Below are positions 1-8,672 of a stretch of DNA of 64,000 bases, in pieces. The notes below the pieces were generated by a model. The model ran no database searches. It worked only from the letters and a program-made list of their open reading frames with translations, and had not been told where the DNA came from. A program made the translations under genes and the position numbers. Each line of letters begins with the position of its first letter. Within the stretch, counting starts at the first letter, position 1. Source of the DNA: Rhodocyclaceae bacterium (GTDB taxonomy: Bacteria > Pseudomonadota > Gammaproteobacteria > Burkholderiales > Rhodocyclaceae). The DNA is taken from positions 186,001-250,000 of the forward strand of contig JALNXH010000003.1 of NCBI GenBank assembly GCA_023230455.1, given 5' to 3'.

Positions 1-2
1 TG

Positions 3-2393
3 ACCACCGCTGACGACAAGAACCAGGCGCAGCATATGAGTTTCTTCGCCATGGGCCTCGGTATCGATGGGACGCTCGAATATCGCAGCGATTATCTGAC
101 CGCCGGGATTGGCGACTTCAACGACGTTCGCGCGGGCACCAAGCAATGGCCGGCTGTTGCCAATCTCGATCCGACCGGGGTGGACGATCTGTGGCACGCA
201 ACGGTCAACGGCCACGGCAAATATTTCAGCGCACGCAATCTGCCCAATGTGGTGGCCGGTCTACGCGAGGCGTTGAACAAGATCGGCGCGCGGGTCGGGT
301 CTGCGGCGGCAGCGGCAACATCCAACCTTGAGCCCGTGGAAGGCGACAACTTCGCCTACGTGGCGAGCTACGCCACCCTCGACTGGGTGGGCGACCTCCA
401 GTCGCGCACCATCGATACGACCAGCGGGACCGTCTCGGCGAGCACAGCCTGCGTGCCGGCAGACCCCGCGCGCGTCGGCTGTCAATGGTCGGCGCAGGCG
501 CAGCTCGACGGTCAGACCTGGTCTGCACGGCGGATTTACACCGCTCCGTCATCCGGCAGCGGCGGCGTGGCCGTGCGCAATTTCGAATATTCTGCGTTGA
601 GTACGACGGAAAAAGCCTATTTCGATCCGTCCACCTTGTCGCAGGGGCCGACGCTGGTGGGCGACCCCAATCTGACCGATGAGAACCTGGTGAAATTTCT
701 CCGCGGCGATCGCAGTCTGGAGCAGGATGGCGAAGTCGGGCACGCTCAGATATGGCGCTTCCGCACCCATGTCCTGGGCGACATCGTCAACACCCAGCCG
801 GTATTCGCCAAGGCGCCCAGCCGCTCCTACAGTGATGCAGGTTATGCCAGTTTCAAGACAACCTATGCTGCGCGCCGGCCGGTCGTTTTCGTCTCTGCGC
901 AAGATGGCATGCTGCATGCCATCAACGCGCATGCGGCGGCCGTGACAGTTGCCGGAGTATCGGTTCAGCCCGGCCAGGAAATGTGGGCCTACGTTCCGCA
1001 GCAGGCGATGGCAAGTATGGCGGCGCTGGCCGACGTGAATTACAGCCACCGCTATTTCGTCGATGGTCCGATTACGGTGGCCGATGTCAATTTTGGCAGT
1101 GGCGACAACGACTGGCATACGATTTTAGTTGGCGGCCTGGGCGGTGGCGGCACCTCGTATTTCGCCCTCGACGTGACCGATCCGTTGGCGCCGACCTTCC
1201 TTTGGGAGTTCACACATATCGACCTGGGCACTACGTTCGGCAATCCGGTGGTGACCAAATTGCCCAGCGGCGAATGGGTCGTGATGTTCAGTTCCGGCTA
1301 CAACAATAATTCCGGAGGAGGCGATGGCGGCGGCTACTTGTTTGCGGTCAACCCGCAGACCGGGGTGCTCAAGTCCGGCTATCCCGTCGCCACCGGCTCC
1401 GGCACAGCCGGCGCGCCCAGCAATCTCGGAAAAATTTCGGTATGGGCCGACAATCCCGCTTCCGACAATACCGGAACGCATGTGTATGCCGGTGACTTGA
1501 ACGGCGATTTATGGCGCTTCGACCTCAGCGATGCGGCGCTCGATCCGTTCAAGCTGGCGCATCTGGAAAGTGGTGGGGTGGCTCAGCCCATCACGACCAA
1601 GGTGGAACTCACCACGGCACCGAACGGTGAGCGGATGGTCATTGTCGGAACCGGGAAATACCTTGAAGCCAGCGATGTCGATTCTACGGACGCACATTTC
1701 GGCGACGTGCAAAGTCTGTATGCGATGAAAGACACAATGGGCAATCCGAACAAGGGGGGGGCTTCGCAAGAAACCTGGGCGCCGCAGACGGATACATTGC
1801 CCAGCGATGCCACGGCGCCGATGTTCCTCCAGAGCAAACTGATCGAGTTTGATGAAGACGGCGATCCGCTGACTCGCACCGATGCCTTCGGCGTTACGTC
1901 TACATTCAGAAAAGTGTGCAACGGCGCTTCCGCCACCGCGCAGAAGGTGGTTCCGGCGACCGATCCCGTGACCTGGGAGTGCGACAACGAGGATACGACG
2001 ACCCTGGACTGGGATATCCATGGCGGCTGGTACGTGAGTTTCCCCAATACAGGGGAGCGGATGAACGTCGACCTCAAGTTGACGCAAGGCACGCTCGCCT
2101 TTGCCACCAATATCCCGGCGGCTACCAGTTGCACGGTCGGCGGATCCGCCTGGTTCAATTATCTGGACTACGCGACGGGAGGCGTCGTCGGCGGCGGAGA
2201 GTTCGCCGGCCAGAAAATTCCCGATTCCCTGGTGGTCGGTATCACGGTGATCAATGTCGGCGGGGTGTACAAAGCGATCGTGACCAAATCCAACTACCAG
2301 CAGGAAACGCTCGACGTGCCGACGGTGAGCGGCAGTTCGACTGCGGTTTTCCAGAACAAGCGCAGCCTTTGGCGGGAGGTTGAAACCTATTGA
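3..2393 (+). CDS. pilY1: PilY1-type type IV pilus tip/biogenesis protein, 3' part (5' end outside window)
   Basis: The frame is open from the first codon of the window, so the start lies upstream and only the last 796 residues are visible. The sequence carries the PilY1 C-terminal beta-propeller hallmarks: a FVSAQDGMLHA stretch, a GGLGGGGTSYFALDVTDP strand, and YAGDLNGDLWRFDL near residue 495. PilY1 proteins sit at the pilus tip or outer membrane, promote pilus extension and adhesion, and usually end a minor-pilin cluster (pilV-pilW-pilX-pilY1-pilE). Such genes would therefore be expected just upstream. The missing N-terminal half would hold the variable or vWA-like region. The stop overlaps the start region of the next gene, suggesting co-transcription. 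The family call is firm; ligand and calcium binding cannot be judged from this fragment. Confidence 0.88.
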   Translation, partial: TTADDKNQAQHMSFFAMGLGIDGTLEYRSDYLTAGIGDFNDVRAGTKQWPAVANLDPTGVDDLWHATVNGHGKYFSARNLPNVVAGLREALNKIGARVGSAAAAATSNLEPVEGDNFAYVASYATLDWVGDLQSRTIDTTSGTVSASTACVPADPARVGCQWSAQAQLDGQTWSARRIYTAPSSGSGGVAVRNFEYSALSTTEKAYFDPSTLSQGPTLVGDPNLTDENLVKFLRGDRSLEQDGEVGHAQIWRFRTHVLGDIVNTQPVFAKAPSRSYSDAGYASFKTTYAARRPVVFVSAQDGMLHAINAHAAAVTVAGVSVQPGQEMWAYVPQQAMASMAALADVNYSHRYFVDGPITVADVNFGSGDNDWHTILVGGLGGGGTSYFALDVTDPLAPTFLWEFTHIDLGTTFGNPVVTKLPSGEWVVMFSSGYNNNSGGGDGGGYLFAVNPQTGVLKSGYPVATGSGTAGAPSNLGKISVWADNPASDNTGTHVYAGDLNGDLWRFDLSDAALDPFKLAHLESGGVAQPITTKVELTTAPNGERMVIVGTGKYLEASDVDSTDAHFGDVQSLYAMKDTMGNPNKGGASQETWAPQTDTLPSDATAPMFLQSKLIEFDEDGDPLTRTDAFGVTSTFRKVCNGASATAQKVVPATDPVTWECDNEDTTTLDWDIHGGWYVSFPNTGERMNVDLKLTQGTLAFATNIPAATSCTVGGSAWFNYLDYATGGVVGGGEFAGQKIPDSLVVGITVINVGGVYKAIVTKSNYQQETLDVPTVSGSSTAVFQNKRSLWREVETY

Positions 2394-3015
2394 TGCGTTG
2401 GCAACCCATCATTCGTTGCGAAATGGCAAGGACGGCCGGTTTGCGGTTGCGCTGGGCATATCGATCCTGATCCACGGAATCCTCTTGCAGTACACGCGGC
2501 CGTTGCATTCGTTGACCAATCAGCAAGGCGCTGCGGGTTTCTCCGTGAGCTTCAGAAAATTGCAGCCGGAGGAGACCCGCTCGGTTCCTCCGGAGAATCC
2601 GTCGCCGGCCCTCGGGCTGAAACCGTCTGTAATCCGTGGCGCTGATGAGGCGGTTTCCGTCGCAATGGCTGCCGGGGTTTCGCCTCGGCAAGCGGAGTCG
2701 ATCAAGGCGCCCGCAGAATCGGTCGGCGTGGCTTCGCACAGTGAGGCCTCGACGCCAAGTGGCCAGCGGGCCAGAGTCCACCGCAAACCCGGCGATGTTG
2801 TCGTGCTGTTGACCATCGGCGACAACGGCCGGCCGGGACAAATTATTTGGGGCGAATTGCCCGCGCTTTCCAAAGCGCAACTTGACCTGATCGAGGCCCG
2901 TATTCGTGCCCGCAGCTATAGCCAGGCAATAGGGGGTTCCACCCTCACGGAAGAAATCAATATCTTTTCGCTGCTGAGACCGGTGCCTGAGCCACCGGGC
3001 GGTGTTGGCGATTAG
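2380..3015 (+). CDS. TonB-like single-pass membrane protein downstream of pilY1
   Basis: 211 residues from a TTG codon that overlaps pilY1 by 14 nt. A second TTG at 2398 is possible, and neither has a well-spaced Shine-Dalgarno, so the start is uncertain. There is one hydrophobic segment (about residues 20-38, FAVALGISILIHGILLQYT), then a Pro/Ser/Ala/Glu-rich linker to about residue 130. A compact C-terminal domain follows, with a strand pattern like VVVLLTIGDNGRPGQIIWGE. Anchor, extended linker and small C-terminal domain is the TonB/TolA layout. No ExbB/ExbD neighbour is present and the TonB signature is weak. Position after pilY1 hints at a role in the envelope or pilus machinery, which is inference. 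It could also be an unrelated periplasm-spanning protein. Confidence 0.6.
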   Translation: MKPIDALATHHSLRNGKDGRFAVALGISILIHGILLQYTRPLHSLTNQQGAAGFSVSFRKLQPEETRSVPPENPSPALGLKPSVIRGADEAVSVAMAAGVSPRQAESIKAPAESVGVASHSEASTPSGQRARVHRKPGDVVVLLTIGDNGRPGQIIWGELPALSKAQLDLIEARIRARSYSQAIGGSTLTEEINIFSLLRPVPEPPGGVGD

Positions 3016-3042
3016 GACATGGATTGAATGTTCGGATAGAAT
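3014..3042 (+). promoter_or_regulatory. Likely tRNA-Thr promoter
   Basis: AGGACA (3014-3019), a 17-bp spacer and TAGAAT (3037-3042) lie just before the tRNA. The segment after the -10 is GC-rich (ccgctccc), the discriminator type seen at stringently controlled stable-RNA promoters. Confidence 0.5.
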
Positions 3043-3057
3043 CCGCTCCCGTTTTGC

Positions 3058-3133
<76 letters not shown>

Positions 3134-3142
3134 GTAATACCG

Positions 3143-3182
3143 AGGGCCAGCGGGTTTTTAGACCTTCTGGCCCTTTCCTTTT
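3143..3182 (+). terminator. Intrinsic terminator after tRNA-Thr
   Basis: An 8-bp stem AGGGCCAG (3143-3150) / CTGGCCCT (3167-3174) is followed by TTCCTTTT, ten bases past the tRNA. The rest of the gap to ccoI (3183-3412) holds no gene I can support. It has a weak TTGAGT (3338-3343) / TATCCT (3362-3367) promoter-like pair with an 18-bp spacer and a GAGCCT/AGGCTC hairpin in the ccoI leader. Confidence 0.7.
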
Positions 3183-3412
3183 GGCACACCAGCGGCACAG
3201 TGCGGGCCAATAATCAGCAACACAATCCCCTGTTTGAATCGACGGGCTGGAGAATGCATTTTTCGCTGCTTTTGGGGGCCGGTGGAAAGCAAATGAGCCG
3301 CTCTGTCCGGCTGGGCTCCCGCGCCATACCATCGACCTTGAGTATACTCAGCGCGATCCACTATCCTCATAGAGCCTGTCGTTGAGAGGCTCCTTCCCCC
3401 AATCGCGGGCCC

Positions 3413-5860
3413 ATGCCAGTTTCCGGAACCTGTTATCACTGCGGACTGCCTCTGCCGGCGGGAGTTAGTTTCTCCGTCAAGATAGACGGTGAGCTGCGCC
3501 TGATGTGTTGCCTTGGCTGCCAATCGGTTGCCGAGGCAATTGTCGCCGGCGGCCATGGTGAGTATTACCGCCAGCGCGACGCGATGCCCGAAAGCCCGCG
3601 CGAAGCGTTGCCGGTGGCTTTCCGGGAATTGGGGCTATTCGATCATCCGGAAGCTCAAAAAGGCTTCGTCCGTCCGGTCGGTGAGCATGAGCGCGAGGCA
3701 TCGCTGATTCTTGAAGGTATTACCTGTGCCGCTTGCGTTTGGCTCAACGAGTCGCATCTGGCCCGCCAGGCAGGTGTGACCGCCGTCAATATCAACTATG
3801 CCACGCGGCGTGCCCGGGTACGCTGGGACGAGCGCAAGACCAAGCTGTCGGAGATATTGGCGGCGGTGGCCGCTATTGGTTACCGCGCCCATCCCTACGA
3901 TCCTGCCCGCTCAGAATCGCTGGCCCAGGAGGAACGCCGTGGCGCACTCTGGCGCGTGTTCGTAGCCGGCTTCGGCATGATGCAGGTGATGATGTACGCG
4001 ATCCCGGTGTACTTGGCCGACGACGGCACAATGGCCGCGGATATCGAGTTGCTGATGCGTTGGGCGAGCCTTATCCTCACGCTGCCGGTGGTGCTGTATT
4101 CGGCGGCACCGTTTTTTCGTAGCGCCTGGCGCGATCTTTCGCTGTGTCGCGTAGGCATGGATGTACCGGTCGCGCTCGGCATCGGCTGCGCCTTTGTCGC
4201 CAGTTTTTGGGCTACGCTCGAAGGGACTGGTGAGGTGTACTTCGATTCGGTCACGATGTTCGTGTTTCTTCTGCTCGGAGGACGCTATCTGGAAATGATG
4301 GCGCGACAGAGGGCGGTGCGCGGTGTGGAGGCGTTGGCCAAGGCGATGCCGACCTTTGCTCAGCGGCTGGTGGCCTTTCCAGCGCTAGAGACCGATGTTG
4401 TGGTGGCGTCGTCGTTGATGGTCGGGGATTTGATCCTGGTGAAGCCGGGCGAGGGCATTCCCGCCGACGGCGTTGTTGTCCAGGGCCAGAGCGAGGCCGA
4501 CGAGGCGTTGTTGACCGGCGAGAGCATTCCTGTGCGCAAGGACGTCGGCGGCTCCGTAGTCGGCGGATCGGTCAATGTCGGTAGCCCTCTGGTTGTTCGC
4601 GTGACCGGCGTCGGCGAGCAGACTCGGATTGCGGCTATCCAGCGACTGATGGAGCAGGCTGCTACAGAGAAACCCCGTCTCGCATTGCTGGCCGACCGCG
4701 TGGCCGCTCGTTTTGTCGCAGCGTTGCTGTTGTTGGCCCTGATTACGGCGGTGAGTTGGTATGTCATTGAGCCGCAGAGGGCGCTCTGGGTGTTCGTTTC
4801 TGTGCTGGTGGTGAGTTGCCCCTGCGCGCTTTCGCTGGCTACGCCGGCGGCCCTGACCGTGGCTACCGGGGCGATGGCGGCGCGGGGCTTGCTGATTGCG
4901 CGCGGCCATGCGATTGAAACGCTCGCCCAGGCCGATTGTTGGGTCTTCGACAAGACCGGCACGCTGACCTGCGGCAAGCCCCGGCTGGTGGAAATTTTTA
5001 CCGCTGATGGGGAATCTTCGGTGCAAGTACATCGGCTCGCCGCTGCGTTGGAAATGGGTTCGGAGCATCCGCTGGCGTTGGCGTTGCGCGAAGGAGTGAG
5101 TACAGAAGGGATAGGCGACCTTGGCCACTTGCGTTCGGTGACCGGCGCCGGGGTTGAGGCAATGGCCGCCGGCGAGCGACTGCGGTTGGGAAGCCCCGGG
5201 TTTGCGCTGCCGGCTAGCTTGGCCGAACTGCCTTCGTTTGCGGCGCAATGGCAGGCCGAAGGGGACACGCTGATTGTGTTGGCCGACGAGCGCCGTTGGC
5301 GGGCGCTGTTCCGCGTACGTGATGTCGTTCGCTTATCCGCAGCGCCAGCGATATTGGGGCTGCAAGCGTTGGGCCTCGAAACGGCGCTTATGAGTGGGGA
5401 TTCGCTGCCTACAGCGCTGAAGGCGGGCGAGCGTCTTGGTATCCGTCGCACATGGGGCGCCCTTTCACCTGAGGACAAATATTGCCGGCTGCGCGAATTG
5501 CAGGAGCATGGACACGTCGTCGCGATGGTCGGGGACGGTGTCAACGATGCACCCGTATTGGCTCAGGCGCAGGTATCGATCGCCATGGGGAGCGGTACGG
5601 AATTGGCGCGTACCCAGTCGGATATGGTGCTACTCGGCGAAAACCTACAGCAGCTCGTCAGCGGTGTGCGTATTGCAAGGAAAACCATGAGCATAATTCG
5701 GCAGAATCTGGCCTGGGCCTTTGCCTACAATCTGTTGGCTATCCCTGCGGCAATGGCAGGGTTGATCACTCCATGGATGGCCGGCATAGGCATGTCCGCG
5801 AGTTCGCTGCTGGTCGTGCTCAATGCGTTGCGTTTGACACGTCCGTCGCACGTGACTTAA
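3413..5860 (+). CDS. ccoI: CcoI/FixI-type copper-translocating P1B ATPase for cbb3 oxidase assembly
   Basis: 815 residues, the usual length for CcoI. An N-terminal zinc-ribbon-like Cys pattern (C7, C10, C32, C33, C36) precedes a heavy-metal-associated domain with GITCAAC (C105, C108). The ATPase core has about eight membrane segments, the metal-binding CPC at residues 469-471, the phosphorylated DKTGTLT at 513, and GDGVNDAP near 708. The N-terminal Cys-rich block separates CcoI/FixI from CopA. The protein exports Cu(I) to the periplasm for insertion into the CcoN heme-copper site. ccoS follows 25 nt downstream and ccoNOQP lies just beyond. A second, CopA-like ATPase is encoded at 21118. Confidence 0.93.
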   Translation: MPVSGTCYHCGLPLPAGVSFSVKIDGELRLMCCLGCQSVAEAIVAGGHGEYYRQRDAMPESPREALPVAFRELGLFDHPEAQKGFVRPVGEHEREASLILEGITCAACVWLNESHLARQAGVTAVNINYATRRARVRWDERKTKLSEILAAVAAIGYRAHPYDPARSESLAQEERRGALWRVFVAGFGMMQVMMYAIPVYLADDGTMAADIELLMRWASLILTLPVVLYSAAPFFRSAWRDLSLCRVGMDVPVALGIGCAFVASFWATLEGTGEVYFDSVTMFVFLLLGGRYLEMMARQRAVRGVEALAKAMPTFAQRLVAFPALETDVVVASSLMVGDLILVKPGEGIPADGVVVQGQSEADEALLTGESIPVRKDVGGSVVGGSVNVGSPLVVRVTGVGEQTRIAAIQRLMEQAATEKPRLALLADRVAARFVAALLLLALITAVSWYVIEPQRALWVFVSVLVVSCPCALSLATPAALTVATGAMAARGLLIARGHAIETLAQADCWVFDKTGTLTCGKPRLVEIFTADGESSVQVHRLAAALEMGSEHPLALALREGVSTEGIGDLGHLRSVTGAGVEAMAAGERLRLGSPGFALPASLAELPSFAAQWQAEGDTLIVLADERRWRALFRVRDVVRLSAAPAILGLQALGLETALMSGDSLPTALKAGERLGIRRTWGALSPEDKYCRLRELQEHGHVVAMVGDGVNDAPVLAQAQVSIAMGSGTELARTQSDMVLLGENLQQLVSGVRIARKTMSIIRQNLAWAFAYNLLAIPAAMAGLITPWMAGIGMSASSLLVVLNALRLTRPSHVT

Positions 5861-5885
5861 CCGGAAAAATCTTGAGACCGATGAA

Positions 5886-6107
5886 ATGGAAATTTTGTAT
5901 CTATTGATCCCGTTGTCTTTGGTGCTGGTTTTTTTGATCGCGGCGATTTTCTGGTGGTCTTTGCGTAGCGGCCAGTTTGAAGACCTTGAAGGGCCGGGGT
6001 ATCGGATCGTTATGGATGACGACAGCGTTGGCAATCGGCACGATGATCGGTCGCACGACGATGCAAGCGACCAAGGCGTCGGTGCAACCGGGCAAAAGGA
6101 TGTCTAA
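5886..6107 (+). CDS. ccoS: CcoS cbb3-type oxidase assembly protein
   Basis: 73 residues beginning MEILYLLIPLSLVLVFLIA, a single N-terminal membrane segment. The CcoS signature follows (FWWSLRSGQFEDLEGPGYRI), then a His/Asp-rich hydrophilic tail. CcoS is needed for cofactor insertion into cbb3 oxidase and is normally encoded beside ccoI, as here. The tail from about residue 46, rich in Asp and His, is longer than in many CcoS proteins and could bind metal; that is inference. Confidence 0.9.
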   Translation: MEILYLLIPLSLVLVFLIAAIFWWSLRSGQFEDLEGPGYRIVMDDDSVGNRHDDRSHDDASDQGVGATGQKDV

Positions 6108-6109
6108 AG

Positions 6110-6151
6110 TTGATTTAGGTCAAAACCCCTTATGGAGGGCATGGGCATACT
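6110..6151 (+). promoter_or_regulatory. FNR-type box and class II promoter upstream of a putative sRNA
   Basis: TTGATTTAGGTCAA (6110-6123) matches the FNR/Anr consensus TTGAT-N4-ATCAA except for one base. A CATACT -10 lies at 6146-6151, which predicts a start near 6158 and places the box centre at -41.5, the canonical class II position. No protein gene begins before the terminator at 6224-6252. Confidence 0.75.
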
Positions 6152-6157
6152 GCGCCT

Positions 6158-6252
6158 ATCGAATATGCTGTTTTGGAGCGAAGGTTCCGTTCAGCAGATT
6201 CCGTAGTCTCTCTGTTGGGGTTGGGGTGCGCTTTGGCGCACCCTTTTTTTTT
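6158..6252 (+). ncRNA. Putative FNR-activated small RNA between ccoS and ccoN
   Basis: The predicted transcript runs about 95 nt, from the start implied by the FNR box and -10 to a strong terminator. A 5' stem-loop can form from TGCTG (6166-6170) and CAGCA (6192-6196), with an inner GGA/TCC pairing. A pyrimidine-rich, apparently unpaired stretch (6201-6214, ccgtagtctctctg region) follows, then the terminator hairpin and nine T. Hairpin, open C/U-rich segment and terminator with a long U tail is the usual Hfq-dependent sRNA layout. I found no convincing reading frame inside. Analogues in role would be anaerobically induced sRNAs such as FnrS, AniS or PhrS; no sequence relation is claimed. Confidence 0.6.
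6224..6252 (+). terminator. Strong intrinsic terminator of the putative sRNA
   Basis: Perfect 8-bp stem GGGTGCGC (6224-6231) / GCGCACCC (6236-6243) with a 4-nt loop, followed by nine consecutive T. It lies 180 nt before ccoN and far downstream of ccoS, so it isolates the short unit at 6158 from ccoN. Confidence 0.9.
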
Positions 6253-6262
6253 GTTCGGCTCC

Positions 6263-6285
6263 ACAGGCGGCCTGTTTTCTTTTTT
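6263..6285 (+). terminator. Second, weaker terminator-like hairpin
   Basis: ACAGG (6263-6267) / CCTGT (6271-6275) with a 3-nt loop, followed by a T-rich run. It may act as a back-up terminator shielding the FNR-dependent ccoN promoter. Confidence 0.4.
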
Positions 6286-6311
6286 AATGCTCGCCATAGA
6301 TCGGGCGTTGT

Positions 6312-6353
6312 TTGATCGATATCAAACTTCAGGCTCTTTTGCGACTGTATTCT
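6312..6353 (+). promoter_or_regulatory. FNR-dependent class II promoter of ccoNOQP
   Basis: TTGATCGATATCAA (6312-6325) is a perfect palindromic FNR/Anr box. A TATTCT -10 lies at 6348-6353, predicting a start near 6360 with the box centred at -41.5. The ccoN ATG is about 72 nt further on, with GAGG at 6418-6421 as ribosome-binding site. This fits the known microaerobic induction of cbb3 oxidase by FNR. Confidence 0.88.
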
Positions 6354-6431
6354 CATTTGTAAGAGGACGGGATGTGCGCCCTCATTTCGGCTGTGTAAAT
6401 AGATTTTTTGTTCTTGTGAGGTAATTCGATT

Positions 6432-7850
6432 ATGCAATCGCAAGCGACTTACAACTACGGAGTCGTGCGCCAGTTTGCCGTGATGACTGTCATTTGGGGC
6501 GTCGTCGGCATGTTGGTAGGCGTCATCATCGCCGCTCAACTGATCTGGCCCGAGTTAAGCGTTGTTGAATGGCTGAGTTATGGCCGATTGCGCCCACTGC
6601 ATACCAACGCAGTGATTTTTGCGTTCGGCGGCTGTTCGCTGTTCGCTACATCCTACTATTGCGTGCAGCGTACGAGCCATACACCGCTGTTCGCACCGGC
6701 ATTGGCCAGCTTTACGTTCTGGGGCTGGCAACTGGTCATTGTCTTGGCGGCGCTGAGTCTGCCGCTGGGGCTGACTTCGGGTAAGGAGTACGCTGAACTG
6801 GAATGGCCGATCGATTTGCTGATCGCGGTGGTCTGGGTCAGCTATGCGGTGGTGTTTTTCGGAACCATTTTCAGACGCCGGACGCCGCACATCTATGTGG
6901 CGAACTGGTTCTTCGGCGGATTCATCCTGACAGTGGCGATCCTGCACATCGTCAATAGCTGCGAGATTCCGGCGACCCTCTTTAAGTCGTACTCCTGTTA
7001 TGCCGGAGTGCAGGATGCGATGGTGCAGTGGTGGTACGGCCACAATGCGGTGGGTTTCTTCCTCACCGCGGGCTTCCTCGGCATGATGTATTACTTCGTG
7101 CCCAAGCAAGCCGGTCGCCCCGTGTATTCCTATCGCCTTTCGGTCGTGCACTTCTGGGCCCTGATTTTCACCTACATGTGGGCGGGGCCTCACCATCTGC
7201 ACTACACAGCATTGCCCGATTGGACCCAGTCCATTGGCATGATCTTCTCGTTGATTCTGCTTGCGCCGAGCTGGGGCGGTATGATCAACGGAATCATGAC
7301 GCTATCGGGCGCTTGGCATAAGTTGCGCGACGACCCGATCCTGAAGTTCATGATCACTTCGCTTTCTTTCTACGGCATGTCGACTTTCGAAGGTCCGATG
7401 ATGTCGATCAAGACGGTGAACGCGTTGTCGCACTATACGGACTGGACGGTCGGACACGTTCACTCCGGTGCGCTGGGGTGGGTTGCCATGATTGCCATCG
7501 GCTGCACCTACTACATGCTGCCGCGCATCTTTGGAAAGAATGAAATGCATTCGGTCAAACTGATCAACCTGCACTTCTGGGTAGCCACCATTGGGGTCGT
7601 GCTGTATATCGCTTCGATGTGGATTGCCGGCGTGATGCAAGGCCTGATGTGGCGTGCGACCAATGCGGACGGGACATTGACCTACTCCTTTGTTGAGTCG
7701 GTCAAGGCTACTTATCCGTTCTGGACCATTCGTTTGGTTGGTGGGCTGTTGTTCCTCGTCGGCATGCTGATCATGACGTACAACATGTTCAAGACCATCG
7801 CGGGTGGCAAAGCCGTCAATGCCCCCGTGCTTGAACCCGCCCACGCTTGA
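6432..7850 (+). CDS. ccoN: cbb3-type cytochrome c oxidase catalytic subunit I
   Basis: 472 residues with about twelve membrane helices, typical CcoN length. The low-spin heme ligand region is RPLHTNA (H57), the copper site begins with WWYGHNAVGFF (H204), and GPHHLHYT provides H254 and H255. VGHVHSGALGW carries the later heme-ligand histidines. It reduces O2 to water with high affinity at a heme b-CuB centre in the inner membrane. It is the first gene of ccoN-ccoO-ccoQ-ccoP, transcribed from an FNR-controlled promoter. Confidence 0.97.
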   Translation: MQSQATYNYGVVRQFAVMTVIWGVVGMLVGVIIAAQLIWPELSVVEWLSYGRLRPLHTNAVIFAFGGCSLFATSYYCVQRTSHTPLFAPALASFTFWGWQLVIVLAALSLPLGLTSGKEYAELEWPIDLLIAVVWVSYAVVFFGTIFRRRTPHIYVANWFFGGFILTVAILHIVNSCEIPATLFKSYSCYAGVQDAMVQWWYGHNAVGFFLTAGFLGMMYYFVPKQAGRPVYSYRLSVVHFWALIFTYMWAGPHHLHYTALPDWTQSIGMIFSLILLAPSWGGMINGIMTLSGAWHKLRDDPILKFMITSLSFYGMSTFEGPMMSIKTVNALSHYTDWTVGHVHSGALGWVAMIAIGCTYYMLPRIFGKNEMHSVKLINLHFWVATIGVVLYIASMWIAGVMQGLMWRATNADGTLTYSFVESVKATYPFWTIRLVGGLLFLVGMLIMTYNMFKTIAGGKAVNAPVLEPAHA

Positions 7851-7868
7851 GATTGAGGAGTTCATACC

Positions 7869-8480
7869 GTGTTGACCCATGACAAGATTGAAAGCAATCT
7901 GGGCTTGCTCATTGTTCTGACCGTGTTGATCGTGGCCGTTGGTGGCTTGGTGGAAATCGTTCCGTTGTTCTTCCAGAAGTCCACCACTACCCCAGCCAAC
8001 GAACTGGTCAAGCCTTATGATCCGGTGCGCCTCGCCGGGCGCGATATCTATATCCGGGAAGGCTGTTACAACTGCCATTCGCAGATGATCCGCCCGTTTC
8101 GCGCCGAAACCGAACGCTACGGCCATTACTCGGTGGCTGGGGAGTTCGTTTACGACCATCCGTTTCAATGGGGGTCGAAGCGCACCGGCCCCGATCTGGC
8201 GCGTGTTGGCGGACGCTACTCCGACCTCTGGCATCGGACCCATCTGTTGAATCCGCGTGACGTGGTGCCGGAGTCCAATATGCCTGCTTACTACTGGCTT
8301 GATCGTCCGGTGAATGCCGATTCCATAGGCGCAAGGATGAAAGCCTTGCGCACTGTCGGTGTGCCGTACAGCGATGAGGAAATAGCCGGCGCCGAAAAGG
8401 CGCTCGAAGGCAAGACAGAGCTGGATGTGCTCATTGCCTATCTGCAAGGGATGGGGACTGCGCTCAAGCAGGCCCGCTAG
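7869..8480 (+). CDS. ccoO: cbb3-type oxidase monoheme cytochrome c subunit II
   Basis: 203 residues from a GTG codon preceded by GAGGAG. One N-terminal membrane anchor (about residues 11-34) is followed by a periplasmic cytochrome c domain with heme motif CYNCH (C66, C69, H70) and a probable axial Met in ESNMPAYYW (M138). CcoO passes electrons from CcoP to CcoN. It starts 18 nt after ccoN and ends 3 nt before ccoQ. Confidence 0.97.
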   Translation: MLTHDKIESNLGLLIVLTVLIVAVGGLVEIVPLFFQKSTTTPANELVKPYDPVRLAGRDIYIREGCYNCHSQMIRPFRAETERYGHYSVAGEFVYDHPFQWGSKRTGPDLARVGGRYSDLWHRTHLLNPRDVVPESNMPAYYWLDRPVNADSIGARMKALRTVGVPYSDEEIAGAEKALEGKTELDVLIAYLQGMGTALKQAR

Positions 8481-8483
8481 GCG

Positions 8484-8660
8484 ATGGACATTAATGATCT
8501 GCGTTCTCTCTTCACGGTGCTGACGTTCGCTCTGTTCGCCGGCATCGTTTGGTGGGCGTATTCCGGTCAGCGCAGAAAGGCGTTCGAGGAAGCGGCTCAG
8601 TTGCCACTTGATGACGACACACCGTTCATCCCCGATGGCCCGCGCGGCAGAGACAAGTAA
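8484..8660 (+). CDS. ccoQ: CcoQ small cbb3 oxidase subunit
   Basis: 58 residues (MDINDLRSLFTVLTFALF... to RGRDK). A membrane helix spans about residues 9-25 and includes FAGIVWWAY, followed by the basic QRRK turn and an acidic cytoplasmic tail with PLDDD. The layout and the position between ccoO and ccoP identify CcoQ, which stabilises the complex, notably the CcoP association, under oxygen. It lies 3 nt after ccoO and 12 nt before ccoP. Confidence 0.93.
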   Translation: MDINDLRSLFTVLTFALFAGIVWWAYSGQRRKAFEEAAQLPLDDDTPFIPDGPRGRDK

Positions 8661-8672
8661 AGGGAAAGAATC

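Noticed and set aside
6173..6424. An 83-codon frame upstream of ccoN
   Set aside because: It runs through the strong terminator, its T tract and the FNR box, and has no ribosome-binding site or family features.
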